A stretch of DNA of 64,000 nucleotides from Paracoccaceae bacterium (lineage in GTDB: Bacteria > Pseudomonadota > Alphaproteobacteria > Rhodobacterales > Rhodobacteraceae). The notes below the pieces were generated by a model. It had not been told where the DNA came from. It ran no database searches and was given only the letters and a program-made list of their open reading frames with translations. Below are positions 38,401 through 46,890 of the stretch, one piece after another (positions within the stretch are counted from its first letter, which is position 1; each line of letters opens with the position of its first letter). A program made the translations under genes and the position numbers. The stretch lies in assembly GCA_017510335.1 (NCBI GenBank), contig JAFWNM010000007.1:1-64000 (forward strand). Reading direction: 5' to 3'.

Positions 38401-39190
38401 TGCCCATCTGGCCGACGTCAAGAAAGACGAGAAGATCCGCTTCCGCGACATCGCCGCCCAACCGCGCAAGATCATTTCATCGCCCACATGGTCGGGCATC
38501 GAGTCCGAGGAAGTTTGCTATAACGCGGGCTGGACCAATGTGAACGAGCTGATCCCGTGGCGCACGGTCACGGGCCGCCAACAGCTGTATCAGGACCATG
38601 AATGGATGCGCGCCTTTGGCGAATTCTTTGTCACATGGCGCCCGCCGGTGGACCTGAAAACCATCACGCATGACGCCACCAAATCGCTGAAATCGGCAGA
38701 AAAGCATGTGGTGCTGAACTTCATTACCCCGCACCAGAAATGGGGCATTCACTCCACCTATTCCGACAACCTGCTGATGCTGACGCTGAACCGTGGCGGG
38801 CCGGTTGTCTGGCTGTCGGAAGTGGACGCCGCAAAAGCGGGCATTGTCGATAATGACTGGGTCGAGGTGTTCAATTCCAACGGTGTGATTGCGGCGCGCG
38901 CCGTGGTCAGCCAGCGCATGAAGGACGGTACGCTGTTCATGTATCACGCGCAGGAAAAGATTGTGAACACACCGGGCAGCCAGATTACCGGCCAGCGCGG
39001 CGGCATTCACAATTCGGTCACGCGCACCGTGCCCAAACCCACGCATATGATCGGGGGCTATGCGCAACTGTCCTACGGGTTCAACTACTACGGAACTGTG
39101 GGTGCGAACCGCGATGAAATGGTCATCGTTCGGAAAATGGAAAATGTGGATTGGCTGGATCAGCCCGCAAAAGTGGAGGCAGCGGAATGA
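35450..39190 (+). CDS. narG: Respiratory nitrate reductase, alpha subunit
   Basis: NarG is the molybdenum subunit that reduces nitrate to nitrite on the cytoplasmic side of the membrane. At 1246 residues it has full length. The FS0 [4Fe-4S] ligands are His51, Cys55, Cys59 and Cys94 (HGVNCTGSCS and RGCARGA). The molybdenum ligand is Asp223 in YDWYCDLPPASP. No twin-arginine signal is seen at the N-terminus, as expected for membrane-bound Nar on the inside. GGAG precedes the ATG. The stop overlaps the narH start. It needs molybdopterin guanine dinucleotide; mogA, a cofactor gene, lies 9 kb downstream. Confidence 0.98.
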   Translation: MSHLLDRLNFLKSNRKDTFSDGHGQTTTENRDWEDVYRDRWRHDKIVRSTHGVNCTGSCSWKIYVKSGIVTWETQQTDYPRTRPDLPNHEPRGCARGASYSWYLYSANRVKTPLVRGALMRLWREKRQSMTPVQAWTAIQQDPIARASYTAKRGTGGFVRATWDEVTEITAAANAYTAKEYGPDRVFGFSPIPAMSMVSYAAGSRYLSLLGGTCMSFYDWYCDLPPASPMTWGEQTDVPESADWYNAGYLLLWGSNVPQTRTPDAHFYTEARYRGTKSAVICPDYSEAAKFGDVWLNAKQGTDAAIGMAFGHVILREFHLDRQTPYFEEYCRKYSDMPMLVQLEKKGDSYLPGRQLRASDLADNLGEANNAEWKTICIDENSGQMVAPNGAIGFRWGEQGKWNLEEKAKGADIRPKLSLIMDEDRDDVVGVDFPYFGGMATGQWENDARGDILTRNVPVKVITLADGSEALVTTVFDLFCANYSLDRGLGGDHVTDDYNADVPFTPAWAERITGVSRDKIIHVAREFASNAEKTNGKSMVIIGAAMNHWYHMDMNYRAVINMLVMCGCVGQSGGGWAHYVGQEKLRPQTGWTALAFALDWARPPRHMNSTSAWYAHTDQWRYETVTAKDILSPTAPAGDWESLSLIDYNIRSERMGWLPSAPQLKTNPLKVGAAAKAAGKDIPAYVAEQLKAGTLEMSCEDPDAPENWPRNLFVWRSNLLGSSGKGHEYFLKHLLGTSHGVQGKDLGQEGRQKPVEAKWHDDAPEGKLDLLVTIDFRMSTTAVYADIVMPTASWYEKDDLNTSDMHPFIHPLQAAVDPAYESKTDWEIFKAIAKKFSDVAPEILGVETDVVQLPLQHDSPGELAQPFVKDWKRGECDLIPGKTAPAYIAVERDYPNLHARFTALGPLMEKVGNGGKGIAWDTKTEVHHLKALNGTHTDGPTKGMAKIESAIDACEVVLMLAPETNGEVAVKAWNALEKATGREHAHLADVKKDEKIRFRDIAAQPRKIISSPTWSGIESEEVCYNAGWTNVNELIPWRTVTGRQQLYQDHEWMRAFGEFFVTWRPPVDLKTITHDATKSLKSAEKHVVLNFITPHQKWGIHSTYSDNLLMLTLNRGGPVVWLSEVDAAKAGIVDNDWVEVFNSNGVIAARAVVSQRMKDGTLFMYHAQEKIVNTPGSQITGQRGGIHNSVTRTVPKPTHMIGGYAQLSYGFNYYGTVGANRDEMVIVRKMENVDWLDQPAKVEAAE

Positions 39191-40713
39191 AAGTACGTGC
39201 CCAAATCGGTATGGTGCTGAACCTTGATAAATGTATCGGGTGTCACACCTGCTCTGTCACCTGCAAGAATGTCTGGACCTCTCGCGAGGGGGTTGAATAT
39301 GCATGGTTCAACAATGTCGAAACCAAACCCGGCATCGGCTACCCCAAGGATTGGGAAAACCAGAAACGCTGGAATGGCGGCTGGACGCGCACGGCGTCAG
39401 GCACCTTGCAGCCCAAACAGGGCGGCAAATGGCGCATTCTGGCAAATATCTTCGCCAATCCCGACCTGCCCGAAATCGATGATTTCTATGAACCCTTCGA
39501 TTTCGACTATGACCACCTGAAATCCGCGCCCGAAATGCAGGCGTTCCCCACAGCGCGCCCGCGGTCCAAGATCACGGGCGAACGGATGGAGAAAATCGAA
39601 TGGGGCCCAAACTGGGAGGAAATTCTGGGCGGTGAATTCGCCAAACGGTCACAGGATTCCAATTTTGAAGGTATTCAGAAGGACATCTACGGGGAATATG
39701 AAAACACCTTCATGATGTATCTGCCCCGCCTGTGCGAGCATTGCCTGAACCCTGCTTGCGTGGCGTCCTGCCCGTCAGGGGCGATTTACAAGCGCGAAGA
39801 TGATGGTGTTGTCCTGATTGATCAGGAAAAATGCCGCGGTTGGCGCATGTGTGTGTCGGGCTGCCCCTACAAGAAAATTTATTACAACTGGTCTTCTGGC
39901 AAATCCGAAAAATGCACCTTGTGCTATCCGCGTCTGGAATCCGGCCAGCCCACGGTGTGTTCGGAAACCTGCGTGGGGCGCATCCGGTATTTGGGTGTCA
40001 TGCTGTATGACGCCGACAAGATCAGCCAGGCTGCCAGCGTGGCGGATGGAAAGCAGCTGTATGACGCGCAACTGGACGTCTTCCTTGACCCCAATGACCC
40101 CGCCGTGATTGAAGCCGCCCGCGCCGAAGGCGTGCCAGAAGACTGGATCATTGGCGCGCAAAACTCGCCCATCTGGAAAATGGCGATGGAATGGAAAATC
40201 GCCTTCCCGCTGCACCCCGAATACCGCACCTTGCCGATGGTGTGGTATATCCCGCCGCTTTCGCCCATCCAGAACGCGGCAGAGGCGGGCAAGATCAGCG
40301 CGCAGGACGATATGCCAGACGTTGCCTCCTTGCGCATTCCGGTGCGCTATCTGGCCAATATGCTGACGGCAGGCGATGAAGCCCCTGTTGTCAGTGCGCT
40401 GGAACGGATGCTGGCGATGCGGTCCTATATGCGGTCGAAAACCGTGGACGGGGTCATCAATATTGGTGTGGCCAAGCGCGTGGGCATGACGCCCCAACAG
40501 ATCGATGAAATGTATCAGCTGATGGCAATCGCCAATTATGAAGATCGTTTCGTCATCCCGACCACGCACCGCGAATTGGTGGAAGATGCCTATGACCTGA
40601 AGGGGGGCTGCGGCTTTACCGATGGGAATGGCTGTTCCACTGGCAGTGCGGGGCATTCACTGTTTTCGGGCGGCAAGAAATTCCGCAGCCCGCAGGAGTT
40701 TATCCAGCCATGA
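39187..40713 (+). CDS. narH: Respiratory nitrate reductase, beta subunit
   Basis: NarH passes electrons from the NarI hemes to NarG through four iron-sulfur clusters. The 508-residue product starts at 39187 within the narG stop (ATGA overlap). Four Cys groups are visible: CIGCHTCSVTCK, CEHCLNPACVASCP, CRGWRMCVSGCP and CTLCYPRLESGQPTVCSETC. In the third group a Trp replaces a Cys, the known mark of the [3Fe-4S] cluster in NarH. Length and spacing are normal. Confidence 0.98.
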   Translation: MKVRAQIGMVLNLDKCIGCHTCSVTCKNVWTSREGVEYAWFNNVETKPGIGYPKDWENQKRWNGGWTRTASGTLQPKQGGKWRILANIFANPDLPEIDDFYEPFDFDYDHLKSAPEMQAFPTARPRSKITGERMEKIEWGPNWEEILGGEFAKRSQDSNFEGIQKDIYGEYENTFMMYLPRLCEHCLNPACVASCPSGAIYKREDDGVVLIDQEKCRGWRMCVSGCPYKKIYYNWSSGKSEKCTLCYPRLESGQPTVCSETCVGRIRYLGVMLYDADKISQAASVADGKQLYDAQLDVFLDPNDPAVIEAARAEGVPEDWIIGAQNSPIWKMAMEWKIAFPLHPEYRTLPMVWYIPPLSPIQNAAEAGKISAQDDMPDVASLRIPVRYLANMLTAGDEAPVVSALERMLAMRSYMRSKTVDGVINIGVAKRVGMTPQQIDEMYQLMAIANYEDRFVIPTTHRELVEDAYDLKGGCGFTDGNGCSTGSAGHSLFSGGKKFRSPQEFIQP

Positions 40714-41411
40714 AAACCTATCGCGCCCTTTCCGCCTTGCTGACCTATCCGACGCCCGAGTTGCAAGCGGCAGTCCCCGAAATCGCGCAGACCCTCTTGC
40801 AAGAGGGTCTGTTGAAACCAAGCCAGCTGGCCAAGCTTGAACCACTTTTGTCCGAGCTGGAAACCGGCGACATTTACGACTTGCAGGAACGCTATGTCCT
40901 GCAATTCGACCGTGCGCGCACGCTGTCGCTGAACCTGTTTGAACATATCCACGGCGAAAGCCGCGACCGTGGCGGCGCCATGGTGGACCTGCTGGAAACA
41001 TACCGCGCGGGCGGCTTTGATCTGGTTGGCCCCGAACTGCCCGACCACCTGCCGGTTTTGCTGGAATTCCTGTCCACACAAGACCCCGATCAGGCGCGCG
41101 CCATACTGGCCGATGCGGGCCATATCATTGTGGCGCTGGCTGAACGGCTGGCGCGGCGCGAAAGCGTCTATGCGCCGGTCATGGCCACCATCGTGATGCT
41201 GGCACAGGCCGGAACCACCCCCGAGGCCGAAGCCCTTTTGTCCGAGGCTGATGACGACCCCGAAGATTTGCAGGCGCTTGATGCCGTCTGGGAAGAAGCG
41301 ATGGTCACCTTCGGCCCCGACCCGAATGCCGGTTGCCCGATCAGCCGCGATATTCTGGCAAAAATGGACATGCCCGCCGCCCCGCGCCCTGCCGCGCCGG
41401 GCCAGATGTAG
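40710..41411 (+). CDS. narJ: Nitrate reductase assembly chaperone NarJ
   Basis: NarJ is a cytoplasmic chaperone that binds NarG, helps molybdenum cofactor insertion and holds the enzyme until NarI is ready. The 233-residue product is all-helical and starts MKTYRALSALLTYPTPELQA, with YVLQFDRARTLSLNLFEHIH and DHLPVLLEFLSTQD, all typical of the NarJ/DmsD superfamily. It overlaps narH by 4 bases and precedes narI by 12. Confidence 0.95.
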   Translation: MKTYRALSALLTYPTPELQAAVPEIAQTLLQEGLLKPSQLAKLEPLLSELETGDIYDLQERYVLQFDRARTLSLNLFEHIHGESRDRGGAMVDLLETYRAGGFDLVGPELPDHLPVLLEFLSTQDPDQARAILADAGHIIVALAERLARRESVYAPVMATIVMLAQAGTTPEAEALLSEADDDPEDLQALDAVWEEAMVTFGPDPNAGCPISRDILAKMDMPAAPRPAAPGQM

Positions 41412-41423
41412 GAGCAACGAGCA

Positions 41424-42164
41424 ATGTTTGGCAATTTCGATATCAACTATCTGATCTTCGGCATCCTGCCCTATGCAGTGCTGGCCATCGCGCTGATTGG
41501 CACAATCGCGCGCTATGAACGTGACCCGTTCACATGGAAATCTTCGTCCAGCCAGTTGTTGCGCCGCAAACAGCTGGTCTGGGGGTCGGTGCTGTTCCAT
41601 GTGGGTATTATCGTGCTGTTCTTCGGCCACCTGATCGGGTTGTTCACGCCCATCTGGCTGCTGGATGCGCTGGGCATCAGCTATGGGTTGAAACAGTGGA
41701 TGGCGGTCATCATCGGCGGGGCGGCGGGCACAGCGGCTTTCATTGGCTGCACAATGCTGTTGCACCGCCGGCTGGCTGACCCGCGCATCCGCAACAATTC
41801 CACCTTTGCCGATATTGGCATTCTGGCGATTTTGTGGCTGCAAATCGTGGTTGGTATGGGCACCATCATCCTGACACTGGGCCATATGGACGGGTCCAAG
41901 ATGATCCAGTTCATGACATGGTCGCAATCGGTCATGGGGTTGCAGATCAATGCGTGGCAAGAAGTTGTGAATGTGCATTGGCTGTACAAGTTCCACATCT
42001 TCCTTGGCATGGTGATTGTGGCGCTGTTCCCGTTCACGCGGCTGGTGCATATGCTGTCGGTCCCAATCCGTTTCCTGTGGCGGCCGGGCTATCAGATCGT
42101 ACGCTCGCGCGCTGGCGCGAAACCCGCGCGCACGGGCCTGAAACCAATGAAATCATTAAAATAG
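41424..42164 (+). CDS. narI: Respiratory nitrate reductase, gamma subunit (cytochrome b)
   Basis: NarI is the membrane cytochrome b that oxidises quinol and anchors NarGH. The 246-residue protein has five helices. Heme-ligand His candidates are visible in LFHVGIIVLFFGHLIG and in KFHIFLGMVIVALFPFTRLVHML. It ends the narGHJI set. Twenty-four bases after narI the gap before the parvulin gene begins, and no terminator is obvious, so the unit probably continues. Confidence 0.97.
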   Translation: MFGNFDINYLIFGILPYAVLAIALIGTIARYERDPFTWKSSSSQLLRRKQLVWGSVLFHVGIIVLFFGHLIGLFTPIWLLDALGISYGLKQWMAVIIGGAAGTAAFIGCTMLLHRRLADPRIRNNSTFADIGILAILWLQIVVGMGTIILTLGHMDGSKMIQFMTWSQSVMGLQINAWQEVVNVHWLYKFHIFLGMVIVALFPFTRLVHMLSVPIRFLWRPGYQIVRSRAGAKPARTGLKPMKSLK

Positions 42165-42227
42165 GCCATTCAGGGCGCGCGTGTCTGCGTGCGCCCTGCC
42201 ATCCTGCCCCCCCCACGGAGTTTTCCC

Positions 42228-43007
42228 ATGAAACCGCTTCTGCCGCCTGTTTTTGTAAACGGCATTGAAATCTCGGCCGAACGCATTGCGAATGAGGCCC
42301 AGAACCACCCCGCGCCGAAGGAAAAACCGGGGCTGGCATGGAAAGCCGCCGCGCGGGCCTTGGCAATCCGCGAGATCATGCTGCAAGAGGCCCGCGCGCG
42401 CGGCCTGACCCCTGACCCGGCAGAAGTGGCGCCGGGGCAGGTGGAAACCGAAGATGAAGCGCTGATCCGCCAGTTAAGCGAAGTGGCAATCCAACCCGCC
42501 CCCGCTGATGAAGGCAAGCTGCGTGCGGTCTATGATGCGCAGCCAGACCGCTTTCGCGCGCCCACGCTTTTTGAGGCCGCGCATATCCTGTTCCCGCGCC
42601 AGGATGACATGGCCGCAGTGCGCGCACACGCCGACGCGGTATTGGCGCAGTTGCGCGAAAACCCCCGCCGATTTGGCGAACTGGCCCGCACCCATTCCGC
42701 CTGTTCGTCCAAGGATAATGGCGGGTTGCTGGGCCAGTTGGCACAAGGCGACACTGTGCCAGAATTCGAAGCCGCGATGGATGCGCTGGACGAGGGCCAG
42801 ATCAGTGACCCGGTGGAAACCCGTTTCGGCCTGCATCTGATCCGCCTTGATGCCTGCGCGCGTGGCGAGGTGCTGCCCTTCGACGTGATCCTGCCGCGCT
42901 TGCGCGATGCCCATGCGAAGGCGGCCTGGGCGCGCGCAGCGGCGCAATTTACCGCAGACCTGGTGGCGAAGGCCAGCATCGAAGGCGTGCAGCTTCAGGC
43001 TGCATGA
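42228..43007 (+). CDS. Parvulin-type peptidyl-prolyl isomerase (NifM-like)
   Basis: The 259-residue product starts at the ATG at 42228 (GGAG upstream). Residues 1-115 form a helical chaperone-like part; residues 120-215 are a parvulin domain (FEAAHILFPRQDD, CSSKDNGGLLGQLAQGDTVP, FGLHLIRLD). No signal peptide is present, so it acts in the cytoplasm. Parvulin genes of this type sit at the end of nar operons in several proteobacteria and are related to NifM, which matures nitrogenase iron protein. By position it may help fold NarGH. Confidence 0.85.
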   Translation: MKPLLPPVFVNGIEISAERIANEAQNHPAPKEKPGLAWKAAARALAIREIMLQEARARGLTPDPAEVAPGQVETEDEALIRQLSEVAIQPAPADEGKLRAVYDAQPDRFRAPTLFEAAHILFPRQDDMAAVRAHADAVLAQLRENPRRFGELARTHSACSSKDNGGLLGQLAQGDTVPEFEAAMDALDEGQISDPVETRFGLHLIRLDACARGEVLPFDVILPRLRDAHAKAAWARAAAQFTADLVAKASIEGVQLQAA

Positions 43008-43147
43008 TACGCGCGATGTGCGGCTATCTTCTGTGGTGTGGTGACGAAAAAACACAATATCCGCCGCTGCGTGTGGTTCTGCCTGCGCAGCGGGCCTTCT
43101 AAGGCGTATGCGCGCCAGTCGTCATTCAGCGATGGCGCGATGGGCGG

Positions 43148-43738
43148 TTATGCCGTGCGGCTGTCTGGCTGGCCCGCGCCCCGCCATGCGCGGGCTTGGG
43201 GCGGTGTCAGGCGCAGCAGATCAATGGCGCGCGCTGCAATTTGCGCAGTGATTGCCTGCATGCTGTCGGGCCGCAGATAGAAGGCGGGGACGGGCGGCAG
43301 GATAATGCCGCCCATTTCGGTAACCGCCGTCATGTTGCGCAGATGCGCCAGTGTCAGCGGCGCTTCGCGCGCCAGCAGCACAAGGGGGCGGCGTTCCTTC
43401 AGTTGCACGCCAGCGGCGCGGGTCAGCAGCGTGTCATCCAGCCCGCTGGCAATCGCGGCCAAGCTGCGCATGGAACAGGGCGCCACGATCATGCCCGCCA
43501 CCGGATAGCTGCCAGATGCGATGGTGGCCCCCATATTGGCGCCATCATGGTGGGTGGTTGCAAGCCCCTCTAGTTCCTGTGTCGCCGCAGGCCCCAGTTC
43601 CAGATCGCAGGTATGGCGCGCCATGCGGGTTATGACCAGATCAGTCGCAATGCCCATGCGTGCCAGCAGGCGCGCACAATCCAGCGCCAAAGCCGCGCCG
43701 GATGCACCGGAAATGCCAAGAATAACGCGTGTGGTCAT
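43148..43738 (-). CDS. ubiX: Flavin prenyltransferase UbiX
   Basis: UbiX makes prenylated FMN, the cofactor of UbiD. The 196-residue product begins MTTRVILGISGASGAALALD, the family FMN-binding start. It has IVAPCSMRSLAAIASGLDDT and a later PRPAF-like PVPAFYLRPDSM segment. It overlaps ubiD by 4 bases (ATGA), so the pair is coupled. Together they fit decarboxylation of the 4-hydroxy-3-polyprenylbenzoate intermediate of ubiquinone synthesis. Confidence 0.94.
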   Translation of the reverse strand: MTTRVILGISGASGAALALDCARLLARMGIATDLVITRMARHTCDLELGPAATQELEGLATTHHDGANMGATIASGSYPVAGMIVAPCSMRSLAAIASGLDDTLLTRAAGVQLKERRPLVLLAREAPLTLAHLRNMTAVTEMGGIILPPVPAFYLRPDSMQAITAQIAARAIDLLRLTPPQARAWRGAGQPDSRTA

Positions 43739-45231
43739 GTTCGGGCCTTTTTGATGTGCTGCGCGACAAATTCTGCCGCACGGGCCTTGTGGTCGGGGTC
43801 CAGCGTCATGACCTGCCCCCAGTCGCGCGTGGTTTCCGCGCCGATTTTGGTTGTGGCATCTACCCCCAGTTTTCCCGCCAGCCCTTCCAGTGGTGACGCA
43901 AAATCAAGGTAGTCCATCGGTGTGCGGTCCAGAACCATCAGGTCGCGGGCAGGGTCCATGCGGGTAGACAGCGCCCATGCGATATCATCCCAGTTGCGCG
44001 GGTTGATGTCGGTATCCACCACGATCACCAGCTTGGTATAGCTGAATTGCGCCAACATGCCCCACAGCGCCATCATCACGCGCCGCGCCTGACCGGGATA
44101 GCGCTTGTCGATCTGCACCACTGCAATGCGGTAGGAACAGCCCGCAGGCGGCAGCCACAGGTCGCGGATTTCGGGAATTTGCGCGCGGATCACCGGCAGG
44201 GCCAGATCGTTGAACACCTCGCCAATCACCGAGGGTTCGTCCGGCGGGCGGCCAGTCACGGTGGTCAGGTAAAGCGGGTCGCGCCGGTGCGTGATGGCCG
44301 AAAGGCGCATGACAGGGAACTGGTCAACCGAATTGTAATAGCCGGTATGGTCGCCAAATGGCCCTTCTGGCGCGGTGTCGTCGGGGTGTATCCACCCCTC
44401 TAGCATGATTTCGGCCTGTGCAGGCACCATCAGCGGGACAGATTTGGCCGCCACCAGTTCGGTGCGCGCACCGCGCAAAACGCCCGAAAAGCCCAGTTCT
44501 GACACGGTTTCGGGCAAGGGCAGCGCGGCGGATAGCAGCGTTGCCGGATCGGCCCCCAGCGCGATGGCCACAGGCATCGGCGCGCGCGCCTGCGCCCATG
44601 TGCGCGCATGCGCGGCCCCGCCGCGATGGGCCAGCCAGCGCAGGATCAGCCGGTCCGGCCCCAGCACCTGCGCGCGGTAAACGCCCAGATTATACCGCGC
44701 GATCTGGCCGGCCTGCGTGCCATGCGGGCGGGTGATGACCACGGGCCAAGTGATCAGCGGCCCCGCATCCAGCGGCCATGGCGTCTGGACAGGAATATGT
44801 GTCAGATCGGCAATGTCGCGTGCTTCTTGCACTGGGGCGTTGCGGCAAATTCGGGGCCGCGCGCGAAGCGCGGCTTGCAGCATGGGCCAGCGTGACAGTG
44901 CATCGCGCACCCCTTCCACAGGGGCGGGCGCGCGCAGGGCTGCCAGAAATTCGCCCAGCATGGGCAAGTCATCCAGCGTCATGCCCAAGCCCGCGGCCAC
45001 CCGCGCGCGCGTGCCAAACAGATTGGCGACAACCGGCATGCGCGCGCGGGTGCCACCCCTATGCGCATGGTCAAACCGCAGCGCAGGCCCGCCCGCGCGC
45101 AGCGCGCCCAGTTGCAGCGCGGTCATTTCGTGGCGCAGATCAACGGGCTGGTCAACGCCCAGCAGGTCGCCGCGCCCGTCCAGCCAATGCAGGAAGGCGC
45201 GCAGATCGGGGAAAGGCGGAAGTTGGCGCAT
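43735..45231 (-). CDS. ubiD: UbiD-family decarboxylase
   Basis: UbiD removes the carboxyl group from the polyprenyl-hydroxybenzoate precursor of ubiquinone with prenylated FMN. The 498-residue product from the ATG at 45231 has the conserved core: ITWPVVITRPHG with RYNLGVYRAQ, EGPFGDHTGYYNSVDQFPV and VVDTDINPRNWDDIAWAL. A longer start at 45300 would read through the FNR-type site and is rejected. It diverges from ubiTUV over a shared FNR-type site, which suggests anaerobic induction of both units. UbiD-like enzymes acting on other aromatic acids are an alternative, but the setting favours ubiquinone. Confidence 0.92.
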   Translation of the reverse strand: MRQLPPFPDLRAFLHWLDGRGDLLGVDQPVDLRHEMTALQLGALRAGGPALRFDHAHRGGTRARMPVVANLFGTRARVAAGLGMTLDDLPMLGEFLAALRAPAPVEGVRDALSRWPMLQAALRARPRICRNAPVQEARDIADLTHIPVQTPWPLDAGPLITWPVVITRPHGTQAGQIARYNLGVYRAQVLGPDRLILRWLAHRGGAAHARTWAQARAPMPVAIALGADPATLLSAALPLPETVSELGFSGVLRGARTELVAAKSVPLMVPAQAEIMLEGWIHPDDTAPEGPFGDHTGYYNSVDQFPVMRLSAITHRRDPLYLTTVTGRPPDEPSVIGEVFNDLALPVIRAQIPEIRDLWLPPAGCSYRIAVVQIDKRYPGQARRVMMALWGMLAQFSYTKLVIVVDTDINPRNWDDIAWALSTRMDPARDLMVLDRTPMDYLDFASPLEGLAGKLGVDATTKIGAETTRDWGQVMTLDPDHKARAAEFVAQHIKKART

Positions 45232-45286
45232 TGCATGCCTGTCTGCAAGGTTTGGCGGGGTGTAACAGCCGAAATTGCTGCAGTAA

Positions 45287-45300
45287 TTGATATAAATCAA
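45287..45300. promoter_or_regulatory. FNR-type site between ubiD and ubiT
   Basis: TTGATATAAATCAA is an exact TTGAT-N4-ATCAA palindrome. Its centre is 62 bases from the ubiD start and 72 bases from the ubiT start, so activation at -41.5 could serve both directions, with leaders of about 21 and 31 bases. Confidence 0.85.
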
Positions 45301-45365
45301 ACATAGTGTCGCGCGTTTCCCCTAAGCAGGGGCACAAGACTGGTCTGCCAAAGCAGGAGGATGCG

Positions 45366-45908
45366 ATGCCAGAGCCGATAGGGAATGTTACTATTCCCCG
45401 ATTATTTACAGCGCCAATGCACATTTTGCCGCTTTGGCCTGTTTCAATAGCGCTAAGCCGATTGGCGCGAAACCTGTTGCGCACCCATCCTGAAATCTTG
45501 CGAAGAATTGATAAATATCAAAATCATCATTTTGAGTTGGACATCACCGATCTGCCCTTCGTCCTGCGGCTTGATCCGGCGCGCGCGCAATTGCGCGCCT
45601 TTCGGCGCGGGGCCGCACCCGCCTCTGATGCGCGGATCGCAGGCAGCTTTGCGGCGTTTCTGGCCATGCTGCACGGGGCCGAGGATGGGGACACGCTGTA
45701 TTTCTCTGGGGCTTTGCAGATCGAGGGCGACACCTCTGCCGTGCTGGCGCTGCGCAACGCGCTGGATGATGCCGAACTGGACCTTGGCGCCGAAATTGCG
45801 AACGCGCTGCCATTTCTGGCCGCCCCCCTGCGCCAAAGCCTTGCACCGCTGGAGCGATTGACCGGCCTGCACCTGACGCGCGCTGACACAACACCAGAGG
45901 TGTATTGA
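45366..45908 (+). CDS. ubiT: Ubiquinone synthesis accessory protein UbiT (SCP2 domain)
   Basis: UbiT is an SCP2-type lipid-binding protein needed for oxygen-independent ubiquinone synthesis. The 180-residue product from the ATG at 45366 (AGGAGG 5 bases upstream) has a short N-terminal part, then an SCP2 domain (LPFVLRLDPARAQLRAF, FAAFLAMLHGAEDGDTLYFS, GALQIEGDTSAVLALRNALD). It is followed immediately by ubiU and ubiV, the same order as in other proteobacteria. The gene carries an exact FNR-type site within its coding region at 45508-45521. Confidence 0.9.
   Translation: MPEPIGNVTIPRLFTAPMHILPLWPVSIALSRLARNLLRTHPEILRRIDKYQNHHFELDITDLPFVLRLDPARAQLRAFRRGAAPASDARIAGSFAAFLAMLHGAEDGDTLYFSGALQIEGDTSAVLALRNALDDAELDLGAEIANALPFLAAPLRQSLAPLERLTGLHLTRADTTPEVY
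45508..45521. promoter_or_regulatory. Exact FNR-type site inside ubiT
   Basis: TTGATAAATATCAA matches TTGAT-N4-ATCAA exactly and lies 142 bases into ubiT, in codons for IDKYQ. Its centre is 221 bases from that of the upstream site. Whether it is bound is unknown; see the related finding. Confidence 0.5.
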
Positions 45909-46886
45909 ATGGAACTTGTCTGTCCCGCCGGAACCCCCGCCGCCCTGCGTGCCGCTGTCGATGCGGGCGCACATTGCATCTATTGCGGCTTTGCCGATGA
46001 AACCAATGCCCGCAATTTTCCGGGCCTGAATTTTTCGCGCAGCGAATTGGCCGAGGGCGTGGGCTATGCCCATGCGCGTGGCGCGAAGGTGCTGGTGGCG
46101 ATCAACACCTTTCCGACTGCGGGGAAAGAAAGCCTGTGGCATTCCGCTGTGGCCGATGCGGAAACAGCGGGTGCGGATGCAGTAATTCTGGCCGATCTGG
46201 GGTTATTGGCACATACGGCGCAGCGTCACCCCGACCTGCGCCGCCACCTGTCGGTGCAGGCCGCCGCCGCCAACCCCGATGCGATCAATTTTTACGCGCA
46301 AGCCTTCGATGTGCGCCGCGTGGTCCTGCCCCGCGTGCTGAGTGTCGAGGAAATCGCCGCCATCAACCGCGAAATTGACGTGGAAACCGAAGTGTTCGTT
46401 TTTGGCGGGTTGTGCGTCATGGCTGAAGGGCGCTGTTCGCTGTCATCCTATGCCACGGGCCGTTCGCCCAATATGAACGGTGTCTGCTCTCCCCCGGAAC
46501 ATGTGGATTATGCGACCGAAGGCAGCGATAGCGTGGCGCGGCTGGGGGGCTTTACCATTCACCGCACACCAAAAGGGGGCGTTGCCCCCTATCCGACGCT
46601 GTGCAAGGGGTGTTTCACATCCGGCGACAAGACCGGCCATGTGTTCGAGGATGCGGTTAGCCTTGATGCGTCAAAACTTGTGCCAAGGCTGGCAAAAACG
46701 GGCGTCACGGCGCTGAAGATCGAAGGACGGCAACGCTCTCGTGCCTATGTCGCGCAGATTGTGCGGGCCTTCCGCGCGGTCACGGATGCACTGGCAGACG
46801 GGCGCGACCCGCCCGCGTTGGCCCTTGCGCGCCTGTCCGAAGGGCAGGCCGCAACCACCGGCGCCTATGCCAAGACATGGAGGTGA
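45909..46886 (+). CDS. ubiU: Ubiquinone hydroxylation protein UbiU (peptidase U32 family)
   Basis: UbiU and UbiV form a [4Fe-4S] heterodimer that hydroxylates the ubiquinone ring without oxygen. The 325-residue product begins MELVCPAGTPAALRAAVDAG. The four cluster Cys are recognisable in GGLCVMAEGRC, GVCSPPEH and TLCKGCF. The U32 signature region is present without peptidase evidence. It starts 1 base after the ubiT stop and 4 bases before ubiV. Confidence 0.95.
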   Translation: MELVCPAGTPAALRAAVDAGAHCIYCGFADETNARNFPGLNFSRSELAEGVGYAHARGAKVLVAINTFPTAGKESLWHSAVADAETAGADAVILADLGLLAHTAQRHPDLRRHLSVQAAAANPDAINFYAQAFDVRRVVLPRVLSVEEIAAINREIDVETEVFVFGGLCVMAEGRCSLSSYATGRSPNMNGVCSPPEHVDYATEGSDSVARLGGFTIHRTPKGGVAPYPTLCKGCFTSGDKTGHVFEDAVSLDASKLVPRLAKTGVTALKIEGRQRSRAYVAQIVRAFRAVTDALADGRDPPALALARLSEGQAATTGAYAKTWR

Positions 46887-46890
46887 TGCA

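Noticed and set aside
35621-38461. 946-residue minus-strand open frame opposite narG
   Set aside because: It is a shadow of the high-GC narG codon pattern; it is His/Arg/Ala-rich with no recognisable domain.
40590-42050. 486-residue minus-strand open frame opposite narJ and narI
   Set aside because: NarJ and NarI are clear on the plus strand; this frame has shadow-type composition.
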